From positions 1 through 41,579 of the forward strand of contig JBILTS010000003.1 of the NCBI GenBank assembly GCA_044371405.1: 41,579 nucleotides of DNA, read 5' to 3'. This DNA is from RGEC01 sp044371405 (GTDB taxonomy: Bacteria; Bacteroidota; Bacteroidia; NS11-12g; UBA955). Under the pieces are notes generated by a model that was not told where the DNA came from, made no database searches, and worked only from the letters and a program-made list of their open reading frames with translations. Positions 1-6,918 of this stretch are shown piece after piece (within the stretch, counting starts at the first letter, position 1; the number at the start of each line of letters is the position of its first letter). The position numbers and the translations under genes are program-made.

Positions 1-501
1 CCAGTGAAACTGCTGAATCATCAGACCGCCTAAAAAAATGAATAAAAACCGCATCAGCACGGCTCCTATCACCCCCCATACCAAAATTTTCTTTTGATCT
101 GCATTGCCGATTCCGAACGAACCAAAAATGAGAAGCATGACAAAAAGATTATCAACACTAAGAGAATACTCCACAAAATAGCCGGTTATATAACTAATTA
201 CTGCTTCGCTGGAAAAAGATGACTTGCACTTTTCCAGGTCGTCGTACACAATAAAATTACTGCCATACGCTGCCTTGAAAGCCCTGTAATCAGACACTGA
301 ATCAAGTCCATGAACATCATGATGAAAAAAATAAATCACCAATGAAAACAGAAGGCCAGCCGTGATCCACGCAAGTGTTCGCCACAATGCCTGTTTTGGC
401 GATACATTATTACTGCCTTTTCCGAGGTATCCCAAATCCATCGATAACCCAAACGCCACAAAACCAAGAAATCCCAATAAAAAGAACAGTTTAAAATCCA
501 T
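1..501 (-). CDS. TerC-family integral membrane protein (5' part only)
   Basis: The window edge cuts this gene; 167 N-terminal residues are visible, reading from an ATG at 501. The visible part has a hydrophobic helix at about residues 3-20, another at about 43-60, and then the characteristic TerC/Alx block with FVEYSLSVDNLFVMLLIF at about 109-126, whose acidic D in SVDNLF is a conserved membrane residue of the family. TerC/Alx proteins are multi-pass inner-membrane proteins linked to tellurite resistance and to manganese or alkaline-pH homeostasis. The substrate cannot be told from sequence. A perfect TAnnTTTG element lies 7 bases upstream of the ATG, which supports this start. The gene is divergent from the S46 peptidase gene. 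The short alternative frame that overlaps it around 336-539 has no family features. Confidence 0.85.
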   Translation of the reverse strand, partial: MDFKLFFLLGFLGFVAFGLSMDLGYLGKGSNNVSPKQALWRTLAWITAGLLFSLVIYFFHHDVHGLDSVSDYRAFKAAYGSNFIVYDDLEKCKSSFSSEAVISYITGYFVEYSLSVDNLFVMLLIFGSFGIGNADQKKILVWGVIGAVLMRFLFIFLGGLMIQQFHW

Positions 502-508
502 TTACCGG

Positions 509-516
509 CAAAATTA
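509..516 (-). promoter_or_regulatory. -7 element of the TerC-family gene
   Basis: Minus strand reads TAATTTTG, a perfect match to the Bacteroidota TAnnTTTG -7 consensus, followed by C. Only 7 bases separate it from the ATG at 501, so the transcript would have almost no leader. No clear -33 TTTG was found at the usual 19-21 base spacing. Confidence 0.6.
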
Positions 517-548
517 GGTTTGACCATGCAATCACCCAACCTAAAGTT

Positions 549-556
549 TACTTTTG
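549..556 (+). promoter_or_regulatory. -7 element of the S46 peptidase gene
   Basis: Plus strand reads TACTTTTG followed by C, a perfect TAnnTTTG match. It ends 21 bases before the ATG at 578 and therefore argues against a TTG start at 554, which would lie inside the promoter. Confidence 0.6.
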
Positions 557-577
557 CATCATAAATACAATTTTGTG

Positions 578-2695
578 ATGAGAAATATCGGAATTATCGT
601 TTTGACAACCCTGTTTGTGAGTCTCTTTACCCTATCTGCTACCAAGGATGAGGGCATGTTTCCGCTGAACTATCTGGATGAGAAAGCCCTTCAAAATGCA
701 GGACTAAAACTTTCAACCCGTGAATTGTTTTCGCCGGGAGAAGTTAGTTTGGCCAATGCACTGGTAAAAGTTGGGGGTTGTTCAGGTTCATTCATCTCTC
801 CGGAAGGCCTCATCATTACAAACCATCACTGCGTATACGGTGGGGTTGCAGATTTAAGCACTGCTGAAAAAAATTACCTGGAGAATGGATTTGTTGCATC
901 TGATAAATCGCTGGAGCTGCCCATCCAGATGCCTTGCAGAATCACGCAGTCGTTTGAAGATGTTTCCGGCATGGTCTTGCAGGGTGTCAGTAAAGATCTG
1001 AATCCTTCTGACAGGGCCAAAGCAATATCAACCAACATTAAAAACATTTTGACAAAGGAAAAAGCGGAAAACCCGGAATTATCGGTTGAAGTTTCGGAGA
1101 TGTTTGTCGGAAAAAGTTACATGCTGTTTCGATATATTCTAATTCCGGACGTCAGATTGGTTTTCGCACCGCCCGTCACGATTGGCCAATTTGGAGGAGA
1201 CCTCGACAATTGGGAATGGCCGCGACATAATGGGGATTTCAGTATGGTACGTGCCTATGTGGGTCCGGATGGAAAACCTGCTCCCTACAGCAAAAACAAT
1301 GTACCCTTTAAACCTAAAAGGCATCTAAAAATCAATGCCAATGGTACCAAAGAAGGAGATTTCGTCTTCATCATGGGTTATCCCGGCCGTACTTTCAGAC
1401 ATGAAAGTGCCCCTTATCTGAAATTCCAGCAGGAAAAACAATTACCACTGATTCAAAAATGGTACGCTTCCTACATCAGACAAATGAAAATGCTTAGTGA
1501 AGGTAATGAAGCCAAATTTCTTGCTTTTGCAAAAGAAATTCAAAGTCTGGAAAATGTAGAAAAAAACTATAGGGGTAAAATACAGGGGCTGACAAGAACA
1601 GGTTTGTTGAGCCAAAAACAGTCAGATGAACAAGCAATGCACGCAACAGCCCTTAACAATAGCATCGACAGTAGAAAAAACATTATCCCAAATCTTAACA
1701 TCCTCTGGGATAGAAAAAGTATGCTTGCGGATCAACGTTTCAACTATCTTTTTCTAAGCAATCAGTCCTCTCCATTCTTCGCAGCTCAGGCTATTCGCTC
1801 ATATGCAAAATCCTATGCATCGGCACCTTCCGCCGTAGACAAACAAAAAGTAATCAATGAATTTAGCAAGAGTTTAAGCCAAAACTACACAATCGTGGAT
1901 AAAGATCTTGAAATCTGGGTTCTTCAGGAATTACTGCCCAGAATAAACGCATTGAGAAAAGACAAAATTAAATCCAATGGAAAACAAGATCTTAAATCCT
2001 GGATATCTACTGCAATCATCAAAGATAAACTGATGGATAGCGGTTTTGTATTTAAAACCTTAAGAACCCGCCCCGAGAAATTACTGCAATTAAAGAGCCC
2101 TATCACACGGCTTTACGATGAGTTGGCCGACGAAGCGTTCGCCATTGAAACTGAATGGACCCAAATTGATCAGCAGCTAAAAGCCATCATGCCAGAGTAT
2201 CTTGACATGAAGGAAGATTTCAAAAAAGGTCAATTTATACCGGATGCAAACAGCACTTTACGATTAACATATGGGTATATTAAACGTTACAAGCCCAATG
2301 ACGCTGAAATTCACCTTCCCTACACTACCTTGAAAGGTGTTTTTGAAAAAGCAAATACCGCGGCTGATTACAGACTTCCATCGGTGGTAGCGGACCAACT
2401 TAGAATTAAGGATATTCCCGTAATTTTCAAGGATAAGGAAACTGGCGAAGTGGCTGTTGCATTTTTATACAACCTAGACACTACAGGTGGAAATAGTGGA
2501 AGTGCGGTTTTGGATGCAGAAGGAAATCTTATTGGGGTTAATTTTGACAGAAGTTTCACGGCTACAATCAATGACTATGCCTGGAATGATCAATACAGTC
2601 GTAGCATTGGCTGTGATATACGGTATGTTTTGTTTGTTGTCAAATACGTAGGCAAAGCAAATCACCTGTTGGCTGAAATGGGCCTGAATATATGA
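578..2695 (+). CDS. S46 family dipeptidyl peptidase, DPP11-like
   Basis: A 705-residue exported serine dipeptidyl peptidase. An N-terminal hydrophobic signal segment (MRNIGIIVLTTLFVSLFTLS) is followed by the chymotrypsin-like fold typical of family S46. The catalytic His lies in TNHHC (about residues 81-85) and the nucleophile Ser in GGNSGS near the C-terminus. In this family the residue 18 positions after the catalytic Ser sets P1 preference: Gly in DPP7 (hydrophobic) and Arg in DPP11 (Asp/Glu). Here it is Arg, in GVNFDRS, so removal of acidic dipeptides is predicted. Such enzymes release dipeptides from oligopeptides in the periplasm during amino-acid catabolism. Length matches the family (about 700-720). 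The ATG at 578 was chosen over an in-frame TTG at 554 because a -7 element covers that TTG. Confidence 0.93.
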   Translation: MRNIGIIVLTTLFVSLFTLSATKDEGMFPLNYLDEKALQNAGLKLSTRELFSPGEVSLANALVKVGGCSGSFISPEGLIITNHHCVYGGVADLSTAEKNYLENGFVASDKSLELPIQMPCRITQSFEDVSGMVLQGVSKDLNPSDRAKAISTNIKNILTKEKAENPELSVEVSEMFVGKSYMLFRYILIPDVRLVFAPPVTIGQFGGDLDNWEWPRHNGDFSMVRAYVGPDGKPAPYSKNNVPFKPKRHLKINANGTKEGDFVFIMGYPGRTFRHESAPYLKFQQEKQLPLIQKWYASYIRQMKMLSEGNEAKFLAFAKEIQSLENVEKNYRGKIQGLTRTGLLSQKQSDEQAMHATALNNSIDSRKNIIPNLNILWDRKSMLADQRFNYLFLSNQSSPFFAAQAIRSYAKSYASAPSAVDKQKVINEFSKSLSQNYTIVDKDLEIWVLQELLPRINALRKDKIKSNGKQDLKSWISTAIIKDKLMDSGFVFKTLRTRPEKLLQLKSPITRLYDELADEAFAIETEWTQIDQQLKAIMPEYLDMKEDFKKGQFIPDANSTLRLTYGYIKRYKPNDAEIHLPYTTLKGVFEKANTAADYRLPSVVADQLRIKDIPVIFKDKETGEVAVAFLYNLDTTGGNSGSAVLDAEGNLIGVNFDRSFTATINDYAWNDQYSRSIGCDIRYVLFVVKYVGKANHLLAEMGLNI

Positions 2696-2744
2696 TTTAA
2701 ACTCCTAGGTAATATAAGTTACATTCCCAGCAGAAAAAACCGCT

Positions 2745-2752
2745 TTACTTTG
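2745..2752 (+). promoter_or_regulatory. Probable -7 element of the rhodanese/thioredoxin pair
   Basis: Plus strand reads TTACTTTG followed by CAG, one mismatch from TAnnTTTG. It ends 15 bases before the ATG at 2768, in the only gap between the peptidase stop and the rhodanese gene. Confidence 0.4.
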
Positions 2753-2767
2753 CAGTAATAATAAAAC

Positions 2768-3076
2768 ATGGGAATTTTATCATTATTATTCGGAAAGAAA
2801 GAAGCCATAAACTTCAAAGAACTGGTCAACCAAGGTGCTGTAATCCTTGATGTGCGGACTACCAATGAGTTCAAGTCAGGGCACATTGAAAACGCCAAAA
2901 ACATTTCGGTTCAGCAACTTATCTTACAACTCAATAAGTTAAACAACAAAACACCTGTTATCACTTGCTGTGCTTCAGGGATGAGAAGTGCTTCTGCAGT
3001 GAGTATTCTAAAAAAAGCCGGTTTTGAAGCGTACGATGGGGGCAGCTGGCTATCACTTCAAAAGAAATTATCATGA
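2768..3076 (+). CDS. Single-domain rhodanese-like protein
   Basis: A 102-residue rhodanese homology domain covering nearly the whole protein. The DVRTTNEFKSGHI stretch (28-40) is the conserved DVR...E...GHI signature. The active-site loop is CASGMR, with Cys68 as the persulfide-carrying residue and Arg73 closing the CxxxxR loop; Cys67 directly precedes it. Rhodaneses carry sulfane sulfur between donors and thiophilic acceptors in the cytoplasm. There is no signal peptide, and the N-terminal hydrophobic run GILSLLF is too short for one. The stop overlaps the start of the thioredoxin gene by four bases (ATGA), so the pair is translationally coupled and probably works in thiol/persulfide chemistry. 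The physiological acceptor is unknown. Confidence 0.9.
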   Translation: MGILSLLFGKKEAINFKELVNQGAVILDVRTTNEFKSGHIENAKNISVQQLILQLNKLNNKTPVITCCASGMRSASAVSILKKAGFEAYDGGSWLSLQKKLS

Positions 3077-3378
3077 GCAAGCATGAATCATTTGATTCGC
3101 TGATAAACTGTGATGTTCCTGTGCTTGTAGATTTTCACGCTACCTGGTGTGGCCCATGCAAAACGCTTGCACCTATTTTAGAGCAAGTAAAAAGAACACT
3201 GGGAAATTCCATTAAGATTATAAAGATCGATATAGATAAAAATCCGGTACTTGCCAGTAATCTTAATGTGAGCGGAGTACCAACACTAATGGTTTTTAAA
3301 GGAGGAAAACTCACCGCCAGAAAATCAGGGGTTATACCTGCGCAAGAAATTATCAGACTTATTCAAACAGGGGCATAA
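3073..3378 (+). CDS. Thioredoxin
   Basis: A 101-residue cytoplasmic thioredoxin with the canonical WCGPC redox motif at about residues 25-29 inside DFHATWCGPCK and the cis-proline loop in SGVPTLMVFKGG. It reduces disulfides in client proteins, taking electrons from thioredoxin reductase. The four-base overlap with the upstream rhodanese gene suggests it may reduce rhodanese-bound persulfide or a partner. Length is that of a classical TrxA. Because Bacteroidota often carry several thioredoxins, I cannot say whether this is the main one. Its transcript ends at the stem-loop immediately downstream. Confidence 0.93.
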   Translation: MSKHESFDSLINCDVPVLVDFHATWCGPCKTLAPILEQVKRTLGNSIKIIKIDIDKNPVLASNLNVSGVPTLMVFKGGKLTARKSGVIPAQEIIRLIQTGA

Positions 3379-3380
3379 AA

Positions 3381-3408
3381 AAAAGAGCATCCAGTAGGAT
3401 GCTCTTTT
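3381..3408. terminator. Bidirectional intrinsic terminator between trx and rplQ
   Basis: A perfect 12-bp stem (AAAAGAGCATCC paired with GGATGCTCTTTT) with a 4-base AGTA loop, flanked by A-runs on the left and T-runs on the right. It lies between two convergent genes and can serve both: the thioredoxin transcript (+) and the end of the 17 kb ribosomal block (-). Confidence 0.9.
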
Positions 3409-3426
3409 TTATTTAAAGATAAATGT

Positions 3427-4113
3427 TTACTCTGGTTTATTTTCATCTTCAGTAGCCGCTTCCTCTGAAGGAGTGTTATCGGTTGATTCCTTAGTTTCGG
3501 TTTCGGTTTCAGTTTCGGCTGTAACCTCTTCAACTTGAGCAATATCAACAGTCTCGGTTGTGGTTGTTTCTTCCACCATATTTTCCACAGCGGCGGGGGT
3601 TTCTTCAATTACCGCTGGTTCAATTTCTTCTGCAACAACCGGCACTTCAGCTACTGGTGCTGAAACCTTAGGAGTAGCAGTAGCAGAAGACTTGCTGCGA
3701 CCGCGACGGGTTTTCTTAGCATCCTTCTTATCGGTACCAAAACCCTGGAAGTATTCGTTAAAATCAACGAGCTCAATGAAAGCCATCTCTGCGTTGTCAC
3801 CCATACGGTTTCCTACTTTCAGAATACGGGTATAACCACCGGGTCTGTTTGAAACCTTTGTTCCCACAACGGTAAACAATTCTTTTACAGCTTCCTTGTC
3901 TTTTAAATAAGCAAAAACAGTTCTCTGGTTGTGTGTAGTAGAATCCTTACCCTTAGTAATAAGAGGTTCTATGTAGGTCCTTAATGCTTTGGCTTTAGCC
4001 AAAGTAGTAGTGATACGTTTATGGATAATCAGTGATGATGCCATATTGGCCATCAATGCTTTGCGGTGAGGAGCTGTGCGTCCTAAATGATTTACTTTTT
4101 TCCCGTGTCTCAT
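3427..4113 (-). CDS. rplQ: 50S ribosomal protein L17 with long acidic C-terminal tail
   Basis: The first about 117 residues are a normal L17 (MRHGKKVNHLGRTAPHRKAL, then NRPGGYTRILK and AFIELVDF), which binds 23S rRNA at the base of the large subunit. Most L17 proteins end near here. This one continues for about 110 more residues: a basic patch (about 129-142, KKDAKKTRRGRSKSS), then a stretch rich in Glu, Ala, Val, Thr and Pro ending in DENKPE. The tail looks disordered and strongly acidic and contains a TETETETE run coded by a hexamer repeat. It is the last gene of the block, 5 bases after rpoA. Tail function is unknown. Confidence 0.96.
   Translation of the reverse strand: MRHGKKVNHLGRTAPHRKALMANMASSLIIHKRITTTLAKAKALRTYIEPLITKGKDSTTHNQRTVFAYLKDKEAVKELFTVVGTKVSNRPGGYTRILKVGNRMGDNAEMAFIELVDFNEYFQGFGTDKKDAKKTRRGRSKSSATATPKVSAPVAEVPVVAEEIEPAVIEETPAAVENMVEETTTTETVDIAQVEEVTAETETETETKESTDNTPSEEAATEDENKPE
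3494..3517. repeat. Four tandem hexamers (GTTTCG) inside rplQ
   Basis: Plus strand reads GTTTCG, GTTTCG, GTTTCA, GTTTCG in tandem. On the coding strand this gives alternating Thr-Glu codons in the acidic tail of L17. A 6-base unit changes length by two residues without breaking the frame. Confidence 0.85.
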
Positions 4114-4118
4114 TGCCC

Positions 4119-5111
4119 TTAGTCTTCGTTTAAGTTATACTTGGCGATTTCCATTCCAAAGTGGAGTCCTTTGTCACGAACAAATTCCTCTAGTTCTGAC
4201 AATGACTTCTTACCAAAATTGCGGAATTTTAGAAGATCGTCAATGTGATATTGTACCAATTCTCCTAATGTCTTAATCTCGGCGGCCTTCAAACAGTTGT
4301 AGGCACGAACAGAAAGGTCAAGATCAGCCAGGGGAGTTTTCAGGATTTTACGCATTTGCAAGAACCCTTCGTCTACCTCTTCAACTGCTTTGCTTGCTTT
4401 TGACTCAGGCATGATATTCTCATCACTGAAGAGAACAAAGTGTTGAATCAAAATCTTGGCGGCTTCTTTCAATGCCTCTTCCGGATGAATACTGCCATCG
4501 GTAGTAACTTCCATTACCAATTTTTCGTAATCGGTACGCTGTTCTACACGGAAATCTTCTACGCTGTATTTAACGTTTCTGATTGGTGTAAAAATGCTAT
4601 CCGTTGCGATTAACCCGATGGGGGCATCCTTAACTTTATTTTCTTCTGCAGGAACATAACCCCGGCCTTTGCCAATGGTAAGTTCCAACTCAAGATTCAC
4701 AGTCGGTTCAAGATTACACACCACCAGTTCAGGATTCAAAATATTAAAAGAATTGGTGTATCTGCCAATATCACCGGCTAAAAATTGATCTTTACCTTTT
4801 AAGCTAATGAAAATCTTTTCATTGTCATCGGTAGAAGAATTGGCTTTGAAACGAACCTGCTTGAGGTTAAGGATGATTTCCAACACATCTTCCACCACAC
4901 CTTTTATGGTAGAGAATTCGTGGTCTACACCTTGAATTTTAATAGATGTGATTGCATATCCTTCCAATGAGGAAAGTAATATGCGACGCATGGCATTACC
5001 AATGGTAACACCATAGCCTTTTTCCAGAGGTGAGAATTCAAACACTCCGTGGAAATCGGTGGCTTTGTTCATTACCACCTTATTGGGTTTTTGAAAAGGA
5101 ATAACTCCCAT
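4119..5111 (-). CDS. rpoA: DNA-directed RNA polymerase alpha subunit
   Basis: A 330-residue alpha subunit. The N-terminal domain (about 1-235) has the dimerisation and assembly motifs FEFSPLEKGYGVTIGNAMRRILLSS and a conserved GRGYVPAEE. A linker (about 236-255) leads to the C-terminal domain (about 260-325), with RAYNCLKAAEIKTLGELV and FGKKSLSELEE, the helix-hairpin-helix that contacts UP-element DNA and activators. It nucleates RNA polymerase assembly. Located in the alpha operon between rpsD and rplQ, its usual place. No anomalies in length or key motifs. Confidence 0.98.
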   Translation of the reverse strand: MGVIPFQKPNKVVMNKATDFHGVFEFSPLEKGYGVTIGNAMRRILLSSLEGYAITSIKIQGVDHEFSTIKGVVEDVLEIILNLKQVRFKANSSTDDNEKIFISLKGKDQFLAGDIGRYTNSFNILNPELVVCNLEPTVNLELELTIGKGRGYVPAEENKVKDAPIGLIATDSIFTPIRNVKYSVEDFRVEQRTDYEKLVMEVTTDGSIHPEEALKEAAKILIQHFVLFSDENIMPESKASKAVEEVDEGFLQMRKILKTPLADLDLSVRAYNCLKAAEIKTLGELVQYHIDDLLKFRNFGKKSLSELEEFVRDKGLHFGMEIAKYNLNED

Positions 5112-5132
5112 TTTTTGTTTTTTTTTAAGTTA

Positions 5133-5738
5133 TTATTTTGAGTACAATTCCACAATCAGCTGTTCCTTGATGTTCTCAGGAATTTCCGAACGCTCAGGAT
5201 AGCTGATAAATTTACCTGACAATTCTCCACCATCCCATTCCAACCAGTTGAACCGCTTACGAACACCGCCTGCTGATTCTGAAATAACCTCGAGAGATTT
5301 ACTGCGCTCACGAACGGAAACCGTATCACCGGGTTTGAGTTGATAGCTTGGTATATTAACTACGGAGCCGTTAACCAGAATGTGACAGTGGCCTACAAGC
5401 TGACGGGCGGCACGACGTGTGGGTGCAATACCCAAACGAAACACAGTGTTGTCTAACCGTGCTTCGAGAAACTTTAGCAGATTTTCGCCCGTAATACCCT
5501 TTTTCGCAGCGGCTTTTTTAAACAAGTTTCTAAATTGCTTCTCCAATAACCCGTAGGTGTATTTAGCTTTCTGCTTCTCGGCCAACTGTACCGCATATTC
5601 GGACAATTTGGGTCTTCTGCGGCTGTTGCCGTGCTGACCCGGGCCATAATTTTTCTTTTCCAATGCCTTATCGCGACCGAAAATGGGCTCGCGGAAGCGA
5701 CGGGCTACTTTTGATTTTGGACCTCTGTATCTTGCCAT
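5133..5738 (-). CDS. rpsD: 30S ribosomal protein S4
   Basis: A 201-residue S4, a primary 16S rRNA-binding protein of the 30S body that also shapes decoding accuracy. It starts MARYRGPKSKVARRFREPIFG and contains an S4 RNA-binding domain at about 93-155 (LDNTVFRLGIAPTRRAARQLVGH, then NIPSYQLKPGD). The N-terminal Cys cluster that binds zinc in some bacteria is absent, so this is the zinc-free form. In E. coli S4 is the translational repressor of the alpha operon; whether that holds here cannot be seen. Gap to rpoA is 21 bases. Confidence 0.98.
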   Translation of the reverse strand: MARYRGPKSKVARRFREPIFGRDKALEKKNYGPGQHGNSRRRPKLSEYAVQLAEKQKAKYTYGLLEKQFRNLFKKAAAKKGITGENLLKFLEARLDNTVFRLGIAPTRRAARQLVGHCHILVNGSVVNIPSYQLKPGDTVSVRERSKSLEVISESAGGVRKRFNWLEWDGGELSGKFISYPERSEIPENIKEQLIVELYSK

Positions 5739-5763
5739 GAATTATTATTCTTTATAAATTAAA

Positions 5764-6147
5764 TTAAACCCTACGACGCTTTGGTGGACGACAGCCGTTG
5801 TGAGGCATGGGGGTTATGTCTGTGATAGATATAACCTCAAGACCAACTGTTTGCAGGTTACGAATCGCACTATCACGTCCACCGCCTGGACCTTTCACAA
5901 AAACATCTACTTTGCGGAGACCGGAATCAAATGCTGTTTTTGCACAATCTAGAGATGCCATTTGTGCAGCATAAGGGGTATTTTTCTTAGATCCTCTGAA
6001 ACCCATTTTGCCGGCTGAGGACCAGGAAATTACCTGACCTTCGGTGTTAGTCACCGACACAATGATATTGTTAAAAGTAGCGTGTATGTGTACTTGTCCG
6101 TGAGGATCTACTTTTACTTTCTTTTTGGTTACTTTTTTAGTTGCCAT
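5764..6147 (-). CDS. rpsK: 30S ribosomal protein S11
   Basis: A 127-residue S11 of the 30S platform, contacting the 690 loop of 16S rRNA near the E-site mRNA path. It has the usual basic N-terminal tail (MATKKVTKKKVKV), the core with NNIIVSVTN and SSAGKMGFRGSKKNTPYAAQ, and the conserved C-terminal PHNGCRPPKRRRV. Length and ends match the family. Lies between rpsM and rpsD in the alpha operon. Confidence 0.98.
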   Translation of the reverse strand: MATKKVTKKKVKVDPHGQVHIHATFNNIIVSVTNTEGQVISWSSAGKMGFRGSKKNTPYAAQMASLDCAKTAFDSGLRKVDVFVKGPGGGRDSAIRNLQTVGLEVISITDITPMPHNGCRPPKRRRV

Positions 6148-6161
6148 TTCCCTGTTATCTA

Positions 6162-6539
6162 TTATTTAGTAGCCTTTTTCTTGCCTGCTACTGTTTTACG
6201 TTTACCCTTCCTGGTACGGGCATTGGTGCTCGTACGCTGACCTCTTACAGGCAAGCCCTTACGATGTCTTAAACCGCGGTAGCATCCGATATCCATTAAA
6301 CGTTTAATGTTCAATTGGGTTTCACTGCGCAGTTCTCCCTCTGTTTTGAGATTATTGGTGATAAATCCACGTATTTTGGACAAATCATCGTCATCCCAAT
6401 CATTTACTTTTTTGTCGCGGCTAATTCCGGAATGATCCAAAATTCTTGCTGCGGTGCTTGGACCTATACCGAAAATGTAGGTCAGTCCTATAACACCTCT
6501 TTTGTTCTTGGGTAAATCTATACCTGCTATCCTGGCCAT
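6162..6539 (-). CDS. rpsM: 30S ribosomal protein S13
   Basis: A 125-residue S13 of the 30S head, which makes the B1 bridges to the 50S subunit and touches P-site tRNA through its basic C-terminal tail. Visible signatures are ARIAGIDLPKNKR at the N-terminus, the helix-two-turn-helix with YIFGIGPSTAARIL, the RGLRHRKGLPVRGQRT block at about 93-108, and a lysine-rich end. It follows rpmJ after a 6-base gap. Confidence 0.98.
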   Translation of the reverse strand: MARIAGIDLPKNKRGVIGLTYIFGIGPSTAARILDHSGISRDKKVNDWDDDDLSKIRGFITNNLKTEGELRSETQLNIKRLMDIGCYRGLRHRKGLPVRGQRTSTNARTRKGKRKTVAGKKKATK

Positions 6540-6545
6540 TGTTTT

Positions 6546-6662
6546 TTAACCTTGTCTTTGTTTAAACTTGGGATTCTTCTTGTTAATTACGTACACCTTT
6601 CCGTTACGGCGTACAATCTTGCAGTCTACACTGCGCTTTTTTACTGAAGTTCTGACTTTCAT
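6546..6662 (-). CDS. rpmJ: 50S ribosomal protein L36, zinc-free type
   Basis: A 38-residue protein starting MKVRTSVKKRSVDCK and ending NKKNPKFKQRQG. L36 is the smallest 50S protein and sits near the peptidyl-transferase base. The zinc-ribbon form carries three Cys and one His; here only one Cys (residue 14) remains and the other ligand positions are Ser, Asn and Phe/Lys, so it should not bind zinc. Its place between infA (4-base gap) and rpsM is the standard one. Confidence 0.96.
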   Translation of the reverse strand: MKVRTSVKKRSVDCKIVRRNGKVYVINKKNPKFKQRQG

Positions 6663-6666
6663 ATCT

Positions 6667-6885
6667 TTACTTGTATCTGTAAGAGATCCTTCCTCTTGTT
6701 AAGTCATAGGGTGACATTTCTACCTGCACCTTATCACCGGGTAGGATTCTAATGTAATGCATTCTCATTTTTCCTGAAATGGTAGCAATAATTTCATGCC
6801 CATTCTGGAGCTTAACACGAAACATTGCATTAGACAATGCTTCTGTAATCACTCCGTCTTGTTTTATGGCATCTTGCTTTGGCAT
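6667..6885 (-). CDS. infA: Translation initiation factor IF-1
   Basis: A 72-residue single S1/OB-fold protein with the family signatures GVITEALSNAMFRVKLQNGHEI and GKMRMHYIRILPGDKVQVEMSPYDL, ending in RGRISYRYK. It occupies the A site of the 30S subunit during initiation and assists IF-2 and IF-3. In many bacteria map or adk lies between secY and infA; here infA follows secY directly. A -7 element with a spaced TTG lies upstream, so infA probably heads its own transcript of the alpha operon. Confidence 0.97.
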   Translation of the reverse strand: MPKQDAIKQDGVITEALSNAMFRVKLQNGHEIIATISGKMRMHYIRILPGDKVQVEMSPYDLTRGRISYRYK

Positions 6886-6898
6886 TTCAAAAGGGCTG

Positions 6899-6906
6899 CA
6901 AAAATA
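6899..6906 (-). promoter_or_regulatory. Promoter upstream of infA (start of alpha operon)
   Basis: Minus strand reads TATTTTTG followed by CAGCCC, a perfect TAnnTTTG. A TTG at 6927-6929 on the minus strand lies 20 bases upstream, inside the last secY codons, and fits a -33 element. The element ends 13 bases before the infA ATG. Confidence 0.65.
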
Positions 6907-6918
6907 GTGTTTTTTTTG

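Noticed and set aside
554..577. TTG start eight codons upstream of the S46 peptidase ATG
   Set aside because: It lies within the TAnnTTTG promoter element, and the signal peptide starts naturally at the ATG at 578.
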